Made by a program: the position numbers and the translations under genes | The notes under the pieces: model-generated | Databases searched by the model: none | What the model saw: the letters and a program-made list of their open reading frames with translations, nothing else | Told to the model about the DNA's origin: nothing | Shown: positions 18,851 to 28,148 of the stretch, piece after piece | Layout: the number at the start of each line of letters is the position of its first letter | How positions within the stretch are numbered: position 1 is the first letter of the stretch | Assembly: GCF_003170075.1 (NCBI RefSeq) | Contig: NZ_PMZU01000061.1 | Span: 2,481-61,907, forward strand | From: Methanoregula sp. | GTDB taxonomy: Archaea > Halobacteriota > Methanomicrobia > Methanomicrobiales > Methanospirillaceae | Reading direction: 5' to 3' | Length of the DNA: 59,427 nucleotides

Positions 18851-19885
18851 TCAGGAGCACTCTTTCCTATAAGATTCGGCGGGGACATGGATCTCGAACC
18901 GTGCACCCTTCCCCGGCTCCCCGGACTCGGCAATGATCATGCCGGTAATCGCAAGAATCTCACGGACCAGAAAAAGTCCCCAGCCGGTATGCTTGCCAAA
19001 TCCGCGCTCGAAGATCCGCTCCTTGTCGGCAGCAGGAATACCGATGCCGTTATCCTCAACAATGAGTACCACCCCGTTCTCACCGTCATGAACGGAGATG
19101 CCGATACGCGAGACGCTGTGGCCGTGGCGGATCGCATTGTCCAGCAGCTGAGCCACGGCCTTTTCAAGCAACGGATCTGCGTACACGGAGGCGTTCCCGC
19201 AGGTCTCCGCGATCGTGACCCCTTTTAAGGTAACCGTATCCCCGGCACGGCGGATCACGGAAACCAGCGGCTGCCAGCAGGGTGGTTCGGTCGCGAGGTT
19301 CTGGTAGTCCTTCGCAAACTGGAACTGCCGCCGGATTTTATCCAGAGCAAACCTTTCCTTTTCAATATACGATTTCATTTGCGGGTCTTCGACCACCATC
19401 TCCAGCAGTTCGGTATAACCGCTGACCGCCGTAAGCTGGTTGAGCACATCATGGCGGGTGGCGCTTCCCACAAGGTTGAGTTTCTTGTTGAGGAACATCA
19501 CTCCATCCTTTGCCCGCCGGATCGCCGATACCTTCTCAATCAGCTGCACGAGCACCGGGTACCAGGTATCCGCAGGCCCTGCCATGACAAGGTACTCCGC
19601 ACGGTTTGCCACCGCATCGCGGAAAACGTCCGGATCATACCCTGCGGCAAGAATAATCACCGGGAGATCGATCTCCCGTTCCCGTAGTTTCTTTAAAAAC
19701 AAAAGACCGTTCTGATCTACTTCATGCACGGCAATAACAACCGCCGGCGATTCAATCAGGTTCCGGCTGAACGTTACCTCTGATGATGCGGAAGCCATCA
19801 CACGGTAGGCACCGGTACCGGTAAGGTATCGCCCAAGCACGGTACAGCGGTCTGTCTTTTCATCGATAACAATGAGGGGGATCAT
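18851..19885 (-). CDS. Hybrid histidine kinase with degenerate receiver domain
   Basis: This 344-residue cytosolic sensor kinase has an N-terminal CheY-like domain (about 1-120) lacking the phospho-acceptor Asp (the strand reads AVVIAVHEVDQNG). A dimerisation helix with His in ATRHDVLNQLTAVSGYTELL (about 142-160) follows, then an ATPase domain with LLDNAIRHG, VEDNGIGIP and HTGWGLFLVREI. It probably autophosphorylates on the His and passes the phosphate to a separate regulator. The receiver-like domain may be a ligand- or protein-binding module. No partner regulator is beside it. It is divergent from cofG. Confidence 0.87.
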   Translation of the reverse strand: MIPLIVIDEKTDRCTVLGRYLTGTGAYRVMASASSEVTFSRNLIESPAVVIAVHEVDQNGLLFLKKLREREIDLPVIILAAGYDPDVFRDAVANRAEYLVMAGPADTWYPVLVQLIEKVSAIRRAKDGVMFLNKKLNLVGSATRHDVLNQLTAVSGYTELLEMVVEDPQMKSYIEKERFALDKIRRQFQFAKDYQNLATEPPCWQPLVSVIRRAGDTVTLKGVTIAETCGNASVYADPLLEKAVAQLLDNAIRHGHSVSRIGISVHDGENGVVLIVEDNGIGIPAADKERIFERGFGKHTGWGLFLVREILAITGMIIAESGEPGKGARFEIHVPAESYRKECS

Positions 19886-20027
19886 ACCGTATCACAGGAG
19901 GCTTTCGTTTCCCAGTACCATTCTATTTCCTCCGGATCCTATAAAGGCCATTCAACGAAGTACCAACGCTGGCAGCCCGCCAGATCTGCCGCCAGAGTTT
20001 AACATGTACAAAAAGGAACTGTACTTT

Positions 20028-21017
20028 ATGGAGCCACGGGTGATCACCTTCTCGAAAAACGTCTTCCTGCCACTCACCAGCGTATGCCGGAACCGTTGCG
20101 GGTACTGCTCGTTCCGCACGCCGGTGCAGGATGGGTGTGTCATGCTGCCGGATGAGGTCGAGATGATCCTGCGACGTGGAAAAGAGTTTGGGTGTACAGA
20201 GGCGCTCTTTACTTTCGGCGAGCACCCGGAGGAAGAGCCCGGGTTTTCTATGTACCTGAAAAAAACCGGTTACGATACTATCCTCGATTACTGCGAGGCG
20301 ATGTGTAAGCTGAGCATCAGGATCGGGATCCTGCCCCACACGAATGCCGGCATCCTCACGTACGATGAGATGAAACGGCTGCGTAAAGTGAATGCAAGCA
20401 TGGGGCTGATGCTCGAAACCACTGCACGTATACCGGCGCATAACAGGTCCAAGGGGAAGGCCCCTGAGGTGCGCCTCGCTATGATGAAGGACGCGGGAAA
20501 ACTCAAAATCCCGTTTACCACCGGCCTGCTCCTTGGCATCGGCGAGACGGTGACCGATCGGGAGGAGTCTCTTGAGGCTATCCGGGACATCCACCGTAAG
20601 TACGGGCACATCCAGGAGATCATCCTCCAGAACTTCTGCCCCAAGGACAACACCCCCATGGCCGCGTTCCGGGTGCCAGAAACAGAGGAGATCTGCGACA
20701 CGATCCGCATGGCGCGCCGGATCCTGCCCGCGGAGATCGCGATCCAGATAGCCCCGAACCTCATCGACGCGTCCCGGTTTATCGGGTGCGGGGTTGACGA
20801 CCTGGGAGGCGTATCACCGGTCACCATTGACTACGTGAACCCCGAGCACCCGTGGCCGGCGATCACGGAGCTCAAAAATATCACCGGCAACGCGACGCTG
20901 CGCGAGCGCCTCTGCATCTACCCCAGGTTTATCCGCATGGGCTGGTACGACCCCGGCCTGCAACCCCTAATAAACCGGCTCGATCAACGTATTACCACAG
21001 GGAGCAGGGAACCGTGA
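20028..21017 (+). CDS. cofG: FO synthase subunit 1 (radical SAM) CofG
   Basis: CofG works with CofH to make 7,8-didemethyl-8-hydroxy-5-deazariboflavin, the F420 chromophore. The 329-residue protein has the radical-SAM cluster motif C-x3-C-x2-C in SVCRNRCGYCSFR (about residues 23-30). Family blocks follow: EALFTFGEHPEE, ILPHTNAGILTYDEM, GLMLETTA, GLLLGIGETVTDR and PNLIDASRFIGCGVDDLGG. ATG at 20028 (MEPRVITFSKN) is preferred; an in-frame ATG eight codons earlier is possible. Its stop overlaps the purC start (GTGA). The partner cofH is not in the window. Confidence 0.94.
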   Translation: MEPRVITFSKNVFLPLTSVCRNRCGYCSFRTPVQDGCVMLPDEVEMILRRGKEFGCTEALFTFGEHPEEEPGFSMYLKKTGYDTILDYCEAMCKLSIRIGILPHTNAGILTYDEMKRLRKVNASMGLMLETTARIPAHNRSKGKAPEVRLAMMKDAGKLKIPFTTGLLLGIGETVTDREESLEAIRDIHRKYGHIQEIILQNFCPKDNTPMAAFRVPETEEICDTIRMARRILPAEIAIQIAPNLIDASRFIGCGVDDLGGVSPVTIDYVNPEHPWPAITELKNITGNATLRERLCIYPRFIRMGWYDPGLQPLINRLDQRITTGSREP

Positions 21018-21778
21018 AGCAGAAAAAACTCCTGTATACCGGCAAGGCCAAATCGGTCTACCGTACCGATGTGAAAGGAAAACTGATCGTCGAGTTCCGC
21101 GATGACATCACCGCGTTTGACGGCGGCAAGAAAGATACGCTCAAGAACAAGGGCAGTTACAATGCCGGCGTTTCCGCATTCATCTTTTCCTGCCTCGAAA
21201 AGAACGGAGTGAAAACGCATTTCCTCGAGATGCTGGACGAAAAGAGAATGGTCGTCCGTGAACTTTCCATGATCCCGCTCGAAGTGATCGTAAGAAACCT
21301 CGCGGCCGGCTCGATCGTCCGAAATTACCCGTTTAAAGAGGGCACCCCCTTAAAACCTCCGGTGATCGTGATCGACTACAAGGACGATTCCCGGCACGAT
21401 CCGATGATCAATGACGATCTCATCGTTGCGCTCAGGATTGCAACACCGGCGGGACTTAAGAAAATAAAAACAATCGCGCTCCGGGTTAATGCGCTCCTTT
21501 CTGGCCTGCTCGCCAAACAGGGCATTGCGCTCGTGGATTTCAAGATGGAGTTTGGCTGGCAGGGGAAAACGATCTATCTCGGCGATGAGATCAGCATGGA
21601 TTCGATGCGCCTCTGGGACAAAAAGACCGGTGAGTCCCTTGATAAGGATGTATACCGGTTCAACAAGGGCGATGTGATGGCGACCTACAACCAGGTGGCA
21701 GCACGGATCACAAAAACACTCGGCGTTGCAAAAAAGACAGTGGCAACCCCAAAGAAGACCAGAATGCAGGCCCGGTAA
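21014..21778 (+). CDS. purC: SAICAR synthetase PurC
   Basis: PurC condenses CAIR with aspartate, using ATP, in purine synthesis. The 254-residue protein begins with GTG: MKQKKLLYTGKAKSVYRTD. It has FRDDITAFDGGKKDTLKNKG, VVRELSMIPLEVIVRNLAAGS, the Asp-rich substrate segment VDFKMEFG and the DEISMDSMRLWD motif, all typical. The GTG at 21014 overlaps the TGA of cofG, so translation is coupled with F420 chromophore synthesis, an uncommon pairing. The C-terminal tail is Lys/Arg/Thr-rich. Confidence 0.96.
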   Translation: MKQKKLLYTGKAKSVYRTDVKGKLIVEFRDDITAFDGGKKDTLKNKGSYNAGVSAFIFSCLEKNGVKTHFLEMLDEKRMVVRELSMIPLEVIVRNLAAGSIVRNYPFKEGTPLKPPVIVIDYKDDSRHDPMINDDLIVALRIATPAGLKKIKTIALRVNALLSGLLAKQGIALVDFKMEFGWQGKTIYLGDEISMDSMRLWDKKTGESLDKDVYRFNKGDVMATYNQVAARITKTLGVAKKTVATPKKTRMQAR

Positions 21779-21871
21779 CGGCCAGCCGGTCATACCGGTT
21801 TTTCATCACCGGACACAAAACATAAGGTATCAGAGAAAAATACTCGTACCACCGAAGTTTGGCGGACTATC

Positions 21872-22153
21872 ATGGCACAGGACTCCCAGGATGAAGCGGA
21901 TATGCTCAAATGGGCGCAGGGTATCGCCCGCAAGAACGGATGGGTGCTCAATCCCGATGAAAAACACCTGAGTACCGTGATCCGGGGGCTTGTCCGGAAC
22001 AAGGAGAAGTTTGGGAGACCCTTCTGCCCCTGCCGGATCAGGAGCGGCGACGAGGAGCGCGACCGCGCTATCGAATGCCCGTGCATCTACCACAAGGACG
22101 AGATCGCGCACGACGGGCACTGCCACTGCCTGCTTTACTATAAAAAACCATAA
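21872..22153 (+). CDS. Ferredoxin-thioredoxin reductase, catalytic subunit-like
   Basis: This 93-residue iron-sulphur protein has cysteines arranged CPC (52-54), CPC (69-71) and CHC (84-86), the pattern of the FTR catalytic (beta) chain with its 4Fe-4S cluster and redox-active disulphide. It passes electrons from ferredoxin to thioredoxin-like disulphides. Methanogen homologues usually lack the alpha subunit of chloroplasts, and none is seen here. It is followed 33 nt later by a DNA glycosylase gene on the same strand. Confidence 0.93.
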   Translation: MAQDSQDEADMLKWAQGIARKNGWVLNPDEKHLSTVIRGLVRNKEKFGRPFCPCRIRSGDEERDRAIECPCIYHKDEIAHDGHCHCLLYYKKP

Positions 22154-22186
22154 AGAAAAGCACCTTTTTTAGCCCGAACGCCCCGT

Positions 22187-22693
22187 ATGACCACGACGGT
22201 ATGTAATCTCCCAGAAAAACCCGGTCTTGCACCGATCGCCGGCAGTGATCCGGAGATCCTCATTCTCGGTAGTTGCCCCAGCCGCCAGTCGCTTCTTAAG
22301 GGCGAGTATTACGGCAACCCGCAGAACCAGTTCTGGAAGATTGTGGAGATGATTTTTGGGATCGACCGCACCCTTCCCTATACCGCCCGCACCTCCCTGC
22401 TTGTGGAGCACCGGATCGCCCTCTGGGACGTTCTTGCGACCTGTACACGCGACGGGAGCGCGGATACCGCGATCAGGGACCCGGTCCCAAACGATATCAG
22501 GGAATTTCTTACTGCACACCCGACAATCCGTTGCATTGCGCTCAACGGGAACACCGCCGGCCGTTACTATGCCCGGATGAACATTGGTGTTTCCTGTACG
22601 ATCCTGCCATCGACAAGTCCTGCATATGCTAGCATGACACTTGCAAAAAAAGCGCAGACATGGGCGTGCATCCGCACGCGGCACATTCAATAA
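22187..22693 (+). CDS. DNA-deoxyinosine/uracil glycosylase (UDG superfamily, family 6-like)
   Basis: This 168-residue base-excision repair enzyme has the signature ILGSCPSRQSLLKGEYYGNP followed by NQFWKIVEMIFG. This is the UDG-superfamily motif 1 in the form seen in hypoxanthine-DNA glycosylases (family 6). A later IALNGNTAGRYY segment and the end PSTSPAYASM resemble motif 2. It probably removes deaminated bases such as hypoxanthine. Family membership is clear; substrate preference is inferred. The ATG has no strong ribosome site and lies close to the FTR gene end. Confidence 0.88.
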   Translation: MTTTVCNLPEKPGLAPIAGSDPEILILGSCPSRQSLLKGEYYGNPQNQFWKIVEMIFGIDRTLPYTARTSLLVEHRIALWDVLATCTRDGSADTAIRDPVPNDIREFLTAHPTIRCIALNGNTAGRYYARMNIGVSCTILPSTSPAYASMTLAKKAQTWACIRTRHIQ

Positions 22694-22720
22694 AAAGAGA
22701 GAGAAAATCGACCCCGGGGC

Positions 22721-24376
22721 TTACCGTTCGAGCCGCATTTTCAGGAAAACGACGTGGTAGATCGCATAGAACCCGCAGAGCACCGCAGCGGTGTACCCGA
22801 GCACGGCAACCCACATAACTTCCTTTGGCATGCTGACAGGCGAGGCCTGTAGCACCAGGGACGACCCGACCACGAGCGCGGCTACAATGAGGCCCACAAT
22901 GATCTTGTCGCTTGCCCGGTCAAGTGCCATCTCGAATTTTTTTAAATCACTTTCGACAATACCCAACCTGATTGTCCCCGTCGAGACGTGCTTTAACATG
23001 AGATTGATATTGCGCGGCAGGTCAAACGCTGCGTCGACCGCCTCCAGCAGGGAGTTTGAAGCCCTCTTTGCGTACCCGGCCGAGAGGATGCTCGAATCGG
23101 AGAGTTTGCGCAGGTAGGGAGTGATCTCCGAGCCGAAGCTGAACTTCGGGTCGAGACGGACAGCATCATCCAGTACCATCACGAGCGTCTTCAACAGGAG
23201 CATCAGGCTCATCGGCACCTTGAGACTGTACCGGCGCATCACCTCCGTGAGCTCGTTGATCATGAGGCCGAAATTGAACTGAATGATCTCGTCCCCTCCG
23301 CCGAAATCATGCAGCATGATGTAGAGGTCGTCCCTGAGCGCCTCACGGTTTTCCTCGGCGACAACTATGCCAAAGCCCTCAAGTGCCTTGAGGATCATGT
23401 CGACATCATCGGTTGTCAGGGCGATGAGCAGGGTGATGAAGAGCTGCTTTTTCTCCGGGCGCAATAATCCGACGATACCGAAGTCAAGGAAGACCAGATC
23501 CCCCATGTCTGAAACGAGAAGGTTGCCCGGATGGGGATCTCCGTGGAAAAACCCGTCCTCGAAGATCATCTTCAGGTACGCATAGAATCCCCGGACCGCG
23601 ATATCGTGCGGGTCACATCCCTGTGCGGTGATCGCTTCGACATTGTCGATCCTGACCCCTTTTACAAATTCCATGACGAGCAGATTGGGGGATGAATATT
23701 CCCAGTAAATTTTCGGGAAATGAATGCCGGGCACGTTTTGGAAGTTGCGTGCCATCCGTTCCGCGTTCCTGCCGTCGCGGGTGAAGTCCAGTTCTTTTCG
23801 GATCTGGGTGGCAAAGTCCTGCACGAGACCAGTCGGATTGTACATCCGGCTCTCGGGAAAGACTGCCTCGATCCTCTCTGCCATGGACTGGAGGATGGCA
23901 AGATCGTTCTCAATGAGATCCGGGATGCCGGGGCGCTGGACCTTGAGGGCGACAACCGTCCCGTCTTTGAGCACTGCGCGGTGGACCTGTCCGATTGATG
24001 CTGATGCGACCGGAGTCTCGTCGACCTCACAGAACCAGTCTTCCAGTTTCGGGCAGGTCTGCTGGATCACCCCGAGAACTTCTGAGAACGGCAGCGGTTT
24101 TGCATGATCCTGAAGTTTCTTGAGCTGCACGATCAATTCGGGAGGGAAGATCTCCGTCCTCGTGCTCATGATCTGGCCGAACTTAACAAACGTGGGCCCG
24201 AGTTCTTCGAGGGCAAGCCGCACCCGTTCGTACACGGTGGACTGATCCGGCGCCTGTTCTGTACCCGGAAGACGGAACCGGGTCTTACCCGGGAATGCCT
24301 GCTCCAGTACAATACCAAAACCGTACTTCCCCAAAATATCGATGATCTGCGCATACCGCCCGATACGGGTGACCAT
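22721..24376 (-). CDS. ABC1/UbiB family protein kinase-like protein
   Basis: This 551-residue UbiB/ABC1 (ADCK-like) protein has the KxGQ region GPTFVKFGQIMSTRTEIFP (about 53-71), the Ala-rich nucleotide loop ASASIGQVHRA, VALKVQRPG, the catalytic HGDPHPGNLL and metal-binding LDFGIVG, then two C-terminal membrane helices (about 495-515 and 525-545: IIVGLIVAALVVGSSLVL). Family members are ATPases linked to isoprenoid lipid/quinone metabolism; in archaea the role is unclear. It stands alone. Confidence 0.92.
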   Translation of the reverse strand: MVTRIGRYAQIIDILGKYGFGIVLEQAFPGKTRFRLPGTEQAPDQSTVYERVRLALEELGPTFVKFGQIMSTRTEIFPPELIVQLKKLQDHAKPLPFSEVLGVIQQTCPKLEDWFCEVDETPVASASIGQVHRAVLKDGTVVALKVQRPGIPDLIENDLAILQSMAERIEAVFPESRMYNPTGLVQDFATQIRKELDFTRDGRNAERMARNFQNVPGIHFPKIYWEYSSPNLLVMEFVKGVRIDNVEAITAQGCDPHDIAVRGFYAYLKMIFEDGFFHGDPHPGNLLVSDMGDLVFLDFGIVGLLRPEKKQLFITLLIALTTDDVDMILKALEGFGIVVAEENREALRDDLYIMLHDFGGGDEIIQFNFGLMINELTEVMRRYSLKVPMSLMLLLKTLVMVLDDAVRLDPKFSFGSEITPYLRKLSDSSILSAGYAKRASNSLLEAVDAAFDLPRNINLMLKHVSTGTIRLGIVESDLKKFEMALDRASDKIIVGLIVAALVVGSSLVLQASPVSMPKEVMWVAVLGYTAAVLCGFYAIYHVVFLKMRLER

Positions 24377-24502
24377 GGATACAGTTTGGCACTGGGGATA
24401 CTTAACACTGGCTTTTTCTGCTCAAAGTCGGCCCGTCTGATAAGGAAATCTGAGCCGCAAAACGGCAGGAGACAAAGGAGATTAAAAAAGAGGGAGTTAC
24501 TC

Positions 24503-25741
24503 TCATTCAGACTTGGAAAAGACTACGATCCGGTTCGTGTTGGTGCCGGATTCGTTATTTCCGATCCCCCATATGTTGGAGGTTTTCGAAAAGACCTGCT
24601 GGTTGATGATGATACTCTCACAGGTAAACCCGGCGGCAAGACCGAGAGGGACGACATGTTCTTCAAGTCTGACGGTTTTTTTTCGTACCTCACCCACCTC
24701 AAAGGCAACCCAGCCTCCGGGGGCGGTGATCCGGAACAGTTCCCGGAATACCGCACCCATCACCGTCTCCCATTCCGCGATCGTCCTCGCCATCGTGATG
24801 GTGTGACCGATGGCGTCCCCGTCAAGGCCACAGAACCAGCACCGAAGCCAGTTGTCCTCCCGGTACTGGACGATATCCAGAAACGGCGGCGAAGTCACGG
24901 TGAGTCGCACCGTATTGGATTCAATCCCCGGTGTCGCCCGTGCGTCACCGGTGAAAAAACGGGCACCTGCGCCGGCGCGGTTCAGGTCTGCCCGTTCAGC
25001 AGAGGACAGGCCGGCAAGTAAGCTCTTTGTCTTGCGCATGATGAGCCGGTGGGTATCCCGGTATTCCGGTACCTGGTGGCGTTTGCGGTTGATCCGTTCC
25101 TGGCTTTTCTGAGATACTGCCTGGTTAGGGGGAAGGGTGTACACCGAGAAAAACCCGCTTGAATGCCCGGTCAGCCGGTTTGTCGCCACCATCCGGATCC
25201 AACGATCAACAGCATCGGAGGTACCGTCTTCCCATCGTCCTAAAAGGTACCGGCGCAGGGCGATGATCTCGCGTTCGGTGTCGGGATAATAGAACATGGA
25301 GAGATCGCGATCTGCCCGGTCACCGTCCCGGGGGATGATCTCAAGCCGTGTGGCCGCCTCCTCCGCTGTGGGCGGGAAGAACCGTGGTTCGGTGAGGATC
25401 CAGGAGAGCGGGTTGGCGTCGTTTGCGATCACCTGCCGGCCGCGAAGCCCGGCCTCAATCGCAGTCGTTCCCCTTCCGCTGAACGGATCATACACGATAT
25501 CGCCTGCCTGCGTCAGGAGATCGATAAAAAACCCGGGCAGCTGCGGCTTGAAGCAGGCGCGGTAGGAGATCTCGTGGAGTGACGATGCCTGACGCTGGCG
25601 GGACGTCCAGAACTCGTTAATGTATCTGGGCAGAGAGGCAGTACCACTTTCTACCGTATCCACAATAGTTGCCTGACCGGCCGGTCCTGAAAACGTCTTC
25701 AGGTACCTGTCGAGATTATTGCCGTCCCGGTCTGGTGTCAT
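24503..25741 (-). CDS. DNA methyltransferase, N4/N6 type (orphan)
   Basis: This methyltransferase of about 412 residues has the SAM-binding motif DPFSGRGTTAIEAGLRGRQV (about 84-103, with ANDANPLS following) and the catalytic TSPPFLDIVQYREDNWL (about 285-300). The TSPP[F] form fits amino methylation of cytosine (N4) or adenine (N6). The middle region (about 130-270) would recognise the target. ATG at 25741 is chosen because GGAGG lies eight bases upstream. No restriction gene is next to it, and the hsd locus is 30 kb away, so it may be an orphan methylase. Confidence 0.85.
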   Translation of the reverse strand: MTPDRDGNNLDRYLKTFSGPAGQATIVDTVESGTASLPRYINEFWTSRQRQASSLHEISYRACFKPQLPGFFIDLLTQAGDIVYDPFSGRGTTAIEAGLRGRQVIANDANPLSWILTEPRFFPPTAEEAATRLEIIPRDGDRADRDLSMFYYPDTEREIIALRRYLLGRWEDGTSDAVDRWIRMVATNRLTGHSSGFFSVYTLPPNQAVSQKSQERINRKRHQVPEYRDTHRLIMRKTKSLLAGLSSAERADLNRAGAGARFFTGDARATPGIESNTVRLTVTSPPFLDIVQYREDNWLRCWFCGLDGDAIGHTITMARTIAEWETVMGAVFRELFRITAPGGWVAFEVGEVRKKTVRLEEHVVPLGLAAGFTCESIIINQQVFSKTSNIWGIGNNESGTNTNRIVVFSKSE

Positions 25742-25826
25742 CAATGGCGCCTCCATACTAAAATGTTGGGAGAGGCCGGGTAATATGCTCTTTTCTTCCG
25801 CATTTTTACGACAATGACGAGAACGC

Positions 25827-26363
25827 TTAACCGGCGTGTGCCCCTTCCGCATCAAACGCCGGGGGATACCGGACGGTGCCATGGATACCGTCAAGCGCCC
25901 CGGGAACAAGGGGACATACCATGAACACTTCATTTTTGCAGGGAAACGGCGCGTTGATCCCCAGTGCCGGCGCAGTGGTGAACCCGAACCGGGGGTAATA
26001 AGTGGGGTGCCCGACCACGATCACAATCCGGTGCCCCAGCTGGCGGCAGGCCCTGAGCCCTTCCTCAACAAGGCTCGAACCCACACCCTGGCATTGATGC
26101 TCCTGACATACGGAAAGCGGTGCAAGAGCAATAGCAGGTACGTGGGCATGATCGGATTCAATCGTTATTGGGACAAAGAGTATATGCCCGATAATCTTGT
26201 TTTCATACACGGCAACGAGCGAGAGCCCGGGGATATAATCTCCATCATTTCTGAGGGCGCGGACAAGCCGGGCTTCACCGTCCTCGCCGAATGCCTGAAG
26301 ATTGACAGCAAAAATTGCGGGAATATCAGCAGGAATTTCAGATCGGATAAAAAAAGAATCCAT
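25827..26363 (-). CDS. GNAT N-acetyltransferase (YhbS-like)
   Basis: This 178-residue acetyltransferase has the opening FFIRSEIPADIPAIFAVN, the acetyl-CoA segment CQGVGSSLVEEGLRAC (about 92-107), and VVGHPTYYPRFGFTTAPALG (about 117-136), typical of the YhbS group. Substrate unknown. It lies on the same strand as the DNA methyltransferase gene downstream, but with an intervening 85 bp, so cotranscription is uncertain. Confidence 0.9.
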   Translation of the reverse strand: MDSFFIRSEIPADIPAIFAVNLQAFGEDGEARLVRALRNDGDYIPGLSLVAVYENKIIGHILFVPITIESDHAHVPAIALAPLSVCQEHQCQGVGSSLVEEGLRACRQLGHRIVIVVGHPTYYPRFGFTTAPALGINAPFPCKNEVFMVCPLVPGALDGIHGTVRYPPAFDAEGAHAG

Positions 26364-26455
26364 CCTGTTCTATAGGATGCCGAAGTAAAAGAAGGAGACT
26401 ATTACAGATACCGCCATAGACCGGGATGGATTTGCCCCGGGCTTACCTTAAAAAA

Positions 26456-28147
26456 TTATGTGTGCGTGAAATATGCAAGAACGCCGGATTCGCTGACCGT
26501 ATCGATCCGGACAAACCCGATCCGCTCGAACTGCACGACTTTTCCCTGCTCTTTTGCCACGGCAGGTTCGCACACGCCCTGCATCTTCCCATCCATCGTA
26601 AGGAGCGTGCAGGGCAGGGTCTGCCGTGCCGGCAGCCACTGGATGATGTGCGCCTTTGCTGTGCGGGCATCGGCAAGTGAGTCCCCACCGTAGGAGAACG
26701 AAGGTGAAGAACCGGCCCACGCAATCTTCACGTTGAAGAGATCCTTCAAGCGGACCATCGCCGCATCCGGCACAATCTCGGATTTTGGCAGCACGACTGT
26801 CCCTTCAAACGGAAGCTCCCGGTTCCCTTTCGACGGATCGCCGGGATGGAGCATCGCATGCGCCATGCGGCGCGGGGCTCCCTCAACCACCGCGGTGACA
26901 GGTTCCGGCACGAAGAAGTACCGGTTTGCGACCGGGTCGACCAATTTCTTGTTCTCCGCATAGAGGTTGTCCCACGAGAACGAGATGTCCACGTCGCCAA
27001 TCCCGATCGCGACCATCGCGTTCTTCACGGCATCGGGGCTGATCCCCCGGCGGGCAAGCGCCCGAAGCGTCCCGAGACGGATGTCATCCCAGCCGGTATA
27101 CTTCCCCTCATTTATCCCCAGACGCATCTGGGAGGTGGAGAGCACAACACCCTCGATACCCATCCTTCCGTAGTGCCGGTACACCGGCACCTTCCAGCCG
27201 AAATGGTCATAGATATACCGCTGGCGCCGGGTATTGGCGATATGATCCTTGCCCCGGATCACGTGCGTTACACCGAGAAGGTGGTCATCGGCCACCACCG
27301 AGAAGTTCATGAGCGGGTAGATGCGTGCCTCGACTTTCGGGTGCGGGGGGGCATCGAGGATCCGGAAGATCGGGAAGTCACGCATCGCCGGGTCGGGGTG
27401 CAGGAGATCGGTCTTGACCCGAACCGAGGCCTCGCCTTCCGCGAAGCCGCCGTCAAGCATCTTCTCCCAGAGGGACAGTGCCGTCTCTACCGGCTGATCG
27501 CGGCAGGGGCAGGCTTTCTTCGCATCCTTGAGCGCCTTGAAGTGCTCGTTCTCGCACGTGCAGATGTATGCCCCACCACGTTCGATCAGCTGTTTGCAGA
27601 GATCGTAGTAGAGAGGAAGCCGGTCGCTCTGGGTCACGGTCTCGGTGATCCCGAGGCGCAACCATTCGATATCCTCCTTTACCATCTCGTATGCGTCAGG
27701 GTCGACCCGTTTTGGATCAGTGTCCTCGATCCGGAGGATATACCGCCCACCGTACTGCTTCACGTAGGCATCGTTGAGCGCTGCGGCCCGGGCGTGCCCG
27801 ATGTGGAGAGGACCCGAGGGATTCGGTGCAAACCGCATGACCACGCCGTGCTCCGCTCCTTCGAGATCGGGGAGCACCTTTTTGTGCTCGTGCTTCTCGT
27901 GGAGCGCCGCAAACATCTCCGGGGAAAGAGACTGGAGTTTTACGACCCGCTCCTCCGGGGAAAGTGCCGCCACATCGGCAATCGCTTCCTTTGCCGCAGC
28001 AGAGACTTCCTTTGCCTGCTTGCGCAGCCCGGGGTGCGCTCCCATCACCATACCAATAACCGCCCCGCTCTGCGGTACCCCGCCATGCTTTACCGCGTTC
28101 TGGAGTGCGCACAAAAACAGGGCTGACTTAATGTCGTCCCCTGCCAT
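26456..28147 (-). CDS. gltX: Glutamyl-tRNA synthetase (archaeal type)
   Basis: GltX charges tRNA with glutamate; archaeal forms are usually non-discriminating and also make Glu-tRNA-Gln. The 563-residue protein has a helical N-terminal region (about 1-100), the class I motif RFAPNPSGPLHIGHARAAAL (HIGH form), ILRIEDTDPKRVDPDAY, and VLSTSQMRLGINEGK at the KMSKS-like position (the lysine position reads Gln). The C-terminus is the beta-barrel anticodon domain as in GlnRS. It is the last gene of the long superoperon, beginning two bases after the polyprenyl synthase stop. Confidence 0.96.
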   Translation of the reverse strand: MAGDDIKSALFLCALQNAVKHGGVPQSGAVIGMVMGAHPGLRKQAKEVSAAAKEAIADVAALSPEERVVKLQSLSPEMFAALHEKHEHKKVLPDLEGAEHGVVMRFAPNPSGPLHIGHARAAALNDAYVKQYGGRYILRIEDTDPKRVDPDAYEMVKEDIEWLRLGITETVTQSDRLPLYYDLCKQLIERGGAYICTCENEHFKALKDAKKACPCRDQPVETALSLWEKMLDGGFAEGEASVRVKTDLLHPDPAMRDFPIFRILDAPPHPKVEARIYPLMNFSVVADDHLLGVTHVIRGKDHIANTRRQRYIYDHFGWKVPVYRHYGRMGIEGVVLSTSQMRLGINEGKYTGWDDIRLGTLRALARRGISPDAVKNAMVAIGIGDVDISFSWDNLYAENKKLVDPVANRYFFVPEPVTAVVEGAPRRMAHAMLHPGDPSKGNRELPFEGTVVLPKSEIVPDAAMVRLKDLFNVKIAWAGSSPSFSYGGDSLADARTAKAHIIQWLPARQTLPCTLLTMDGKMQGVCEPAVAKEQGKVVQFERIGFVRIDTVSESGVLAYFTHT

Positions 28148-28148
28148 C

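Noticed and set aside
26846-28126. Long plus-strand frame opposite gltX
   Set aside because: Antisense shadow of gltX, no start signal.
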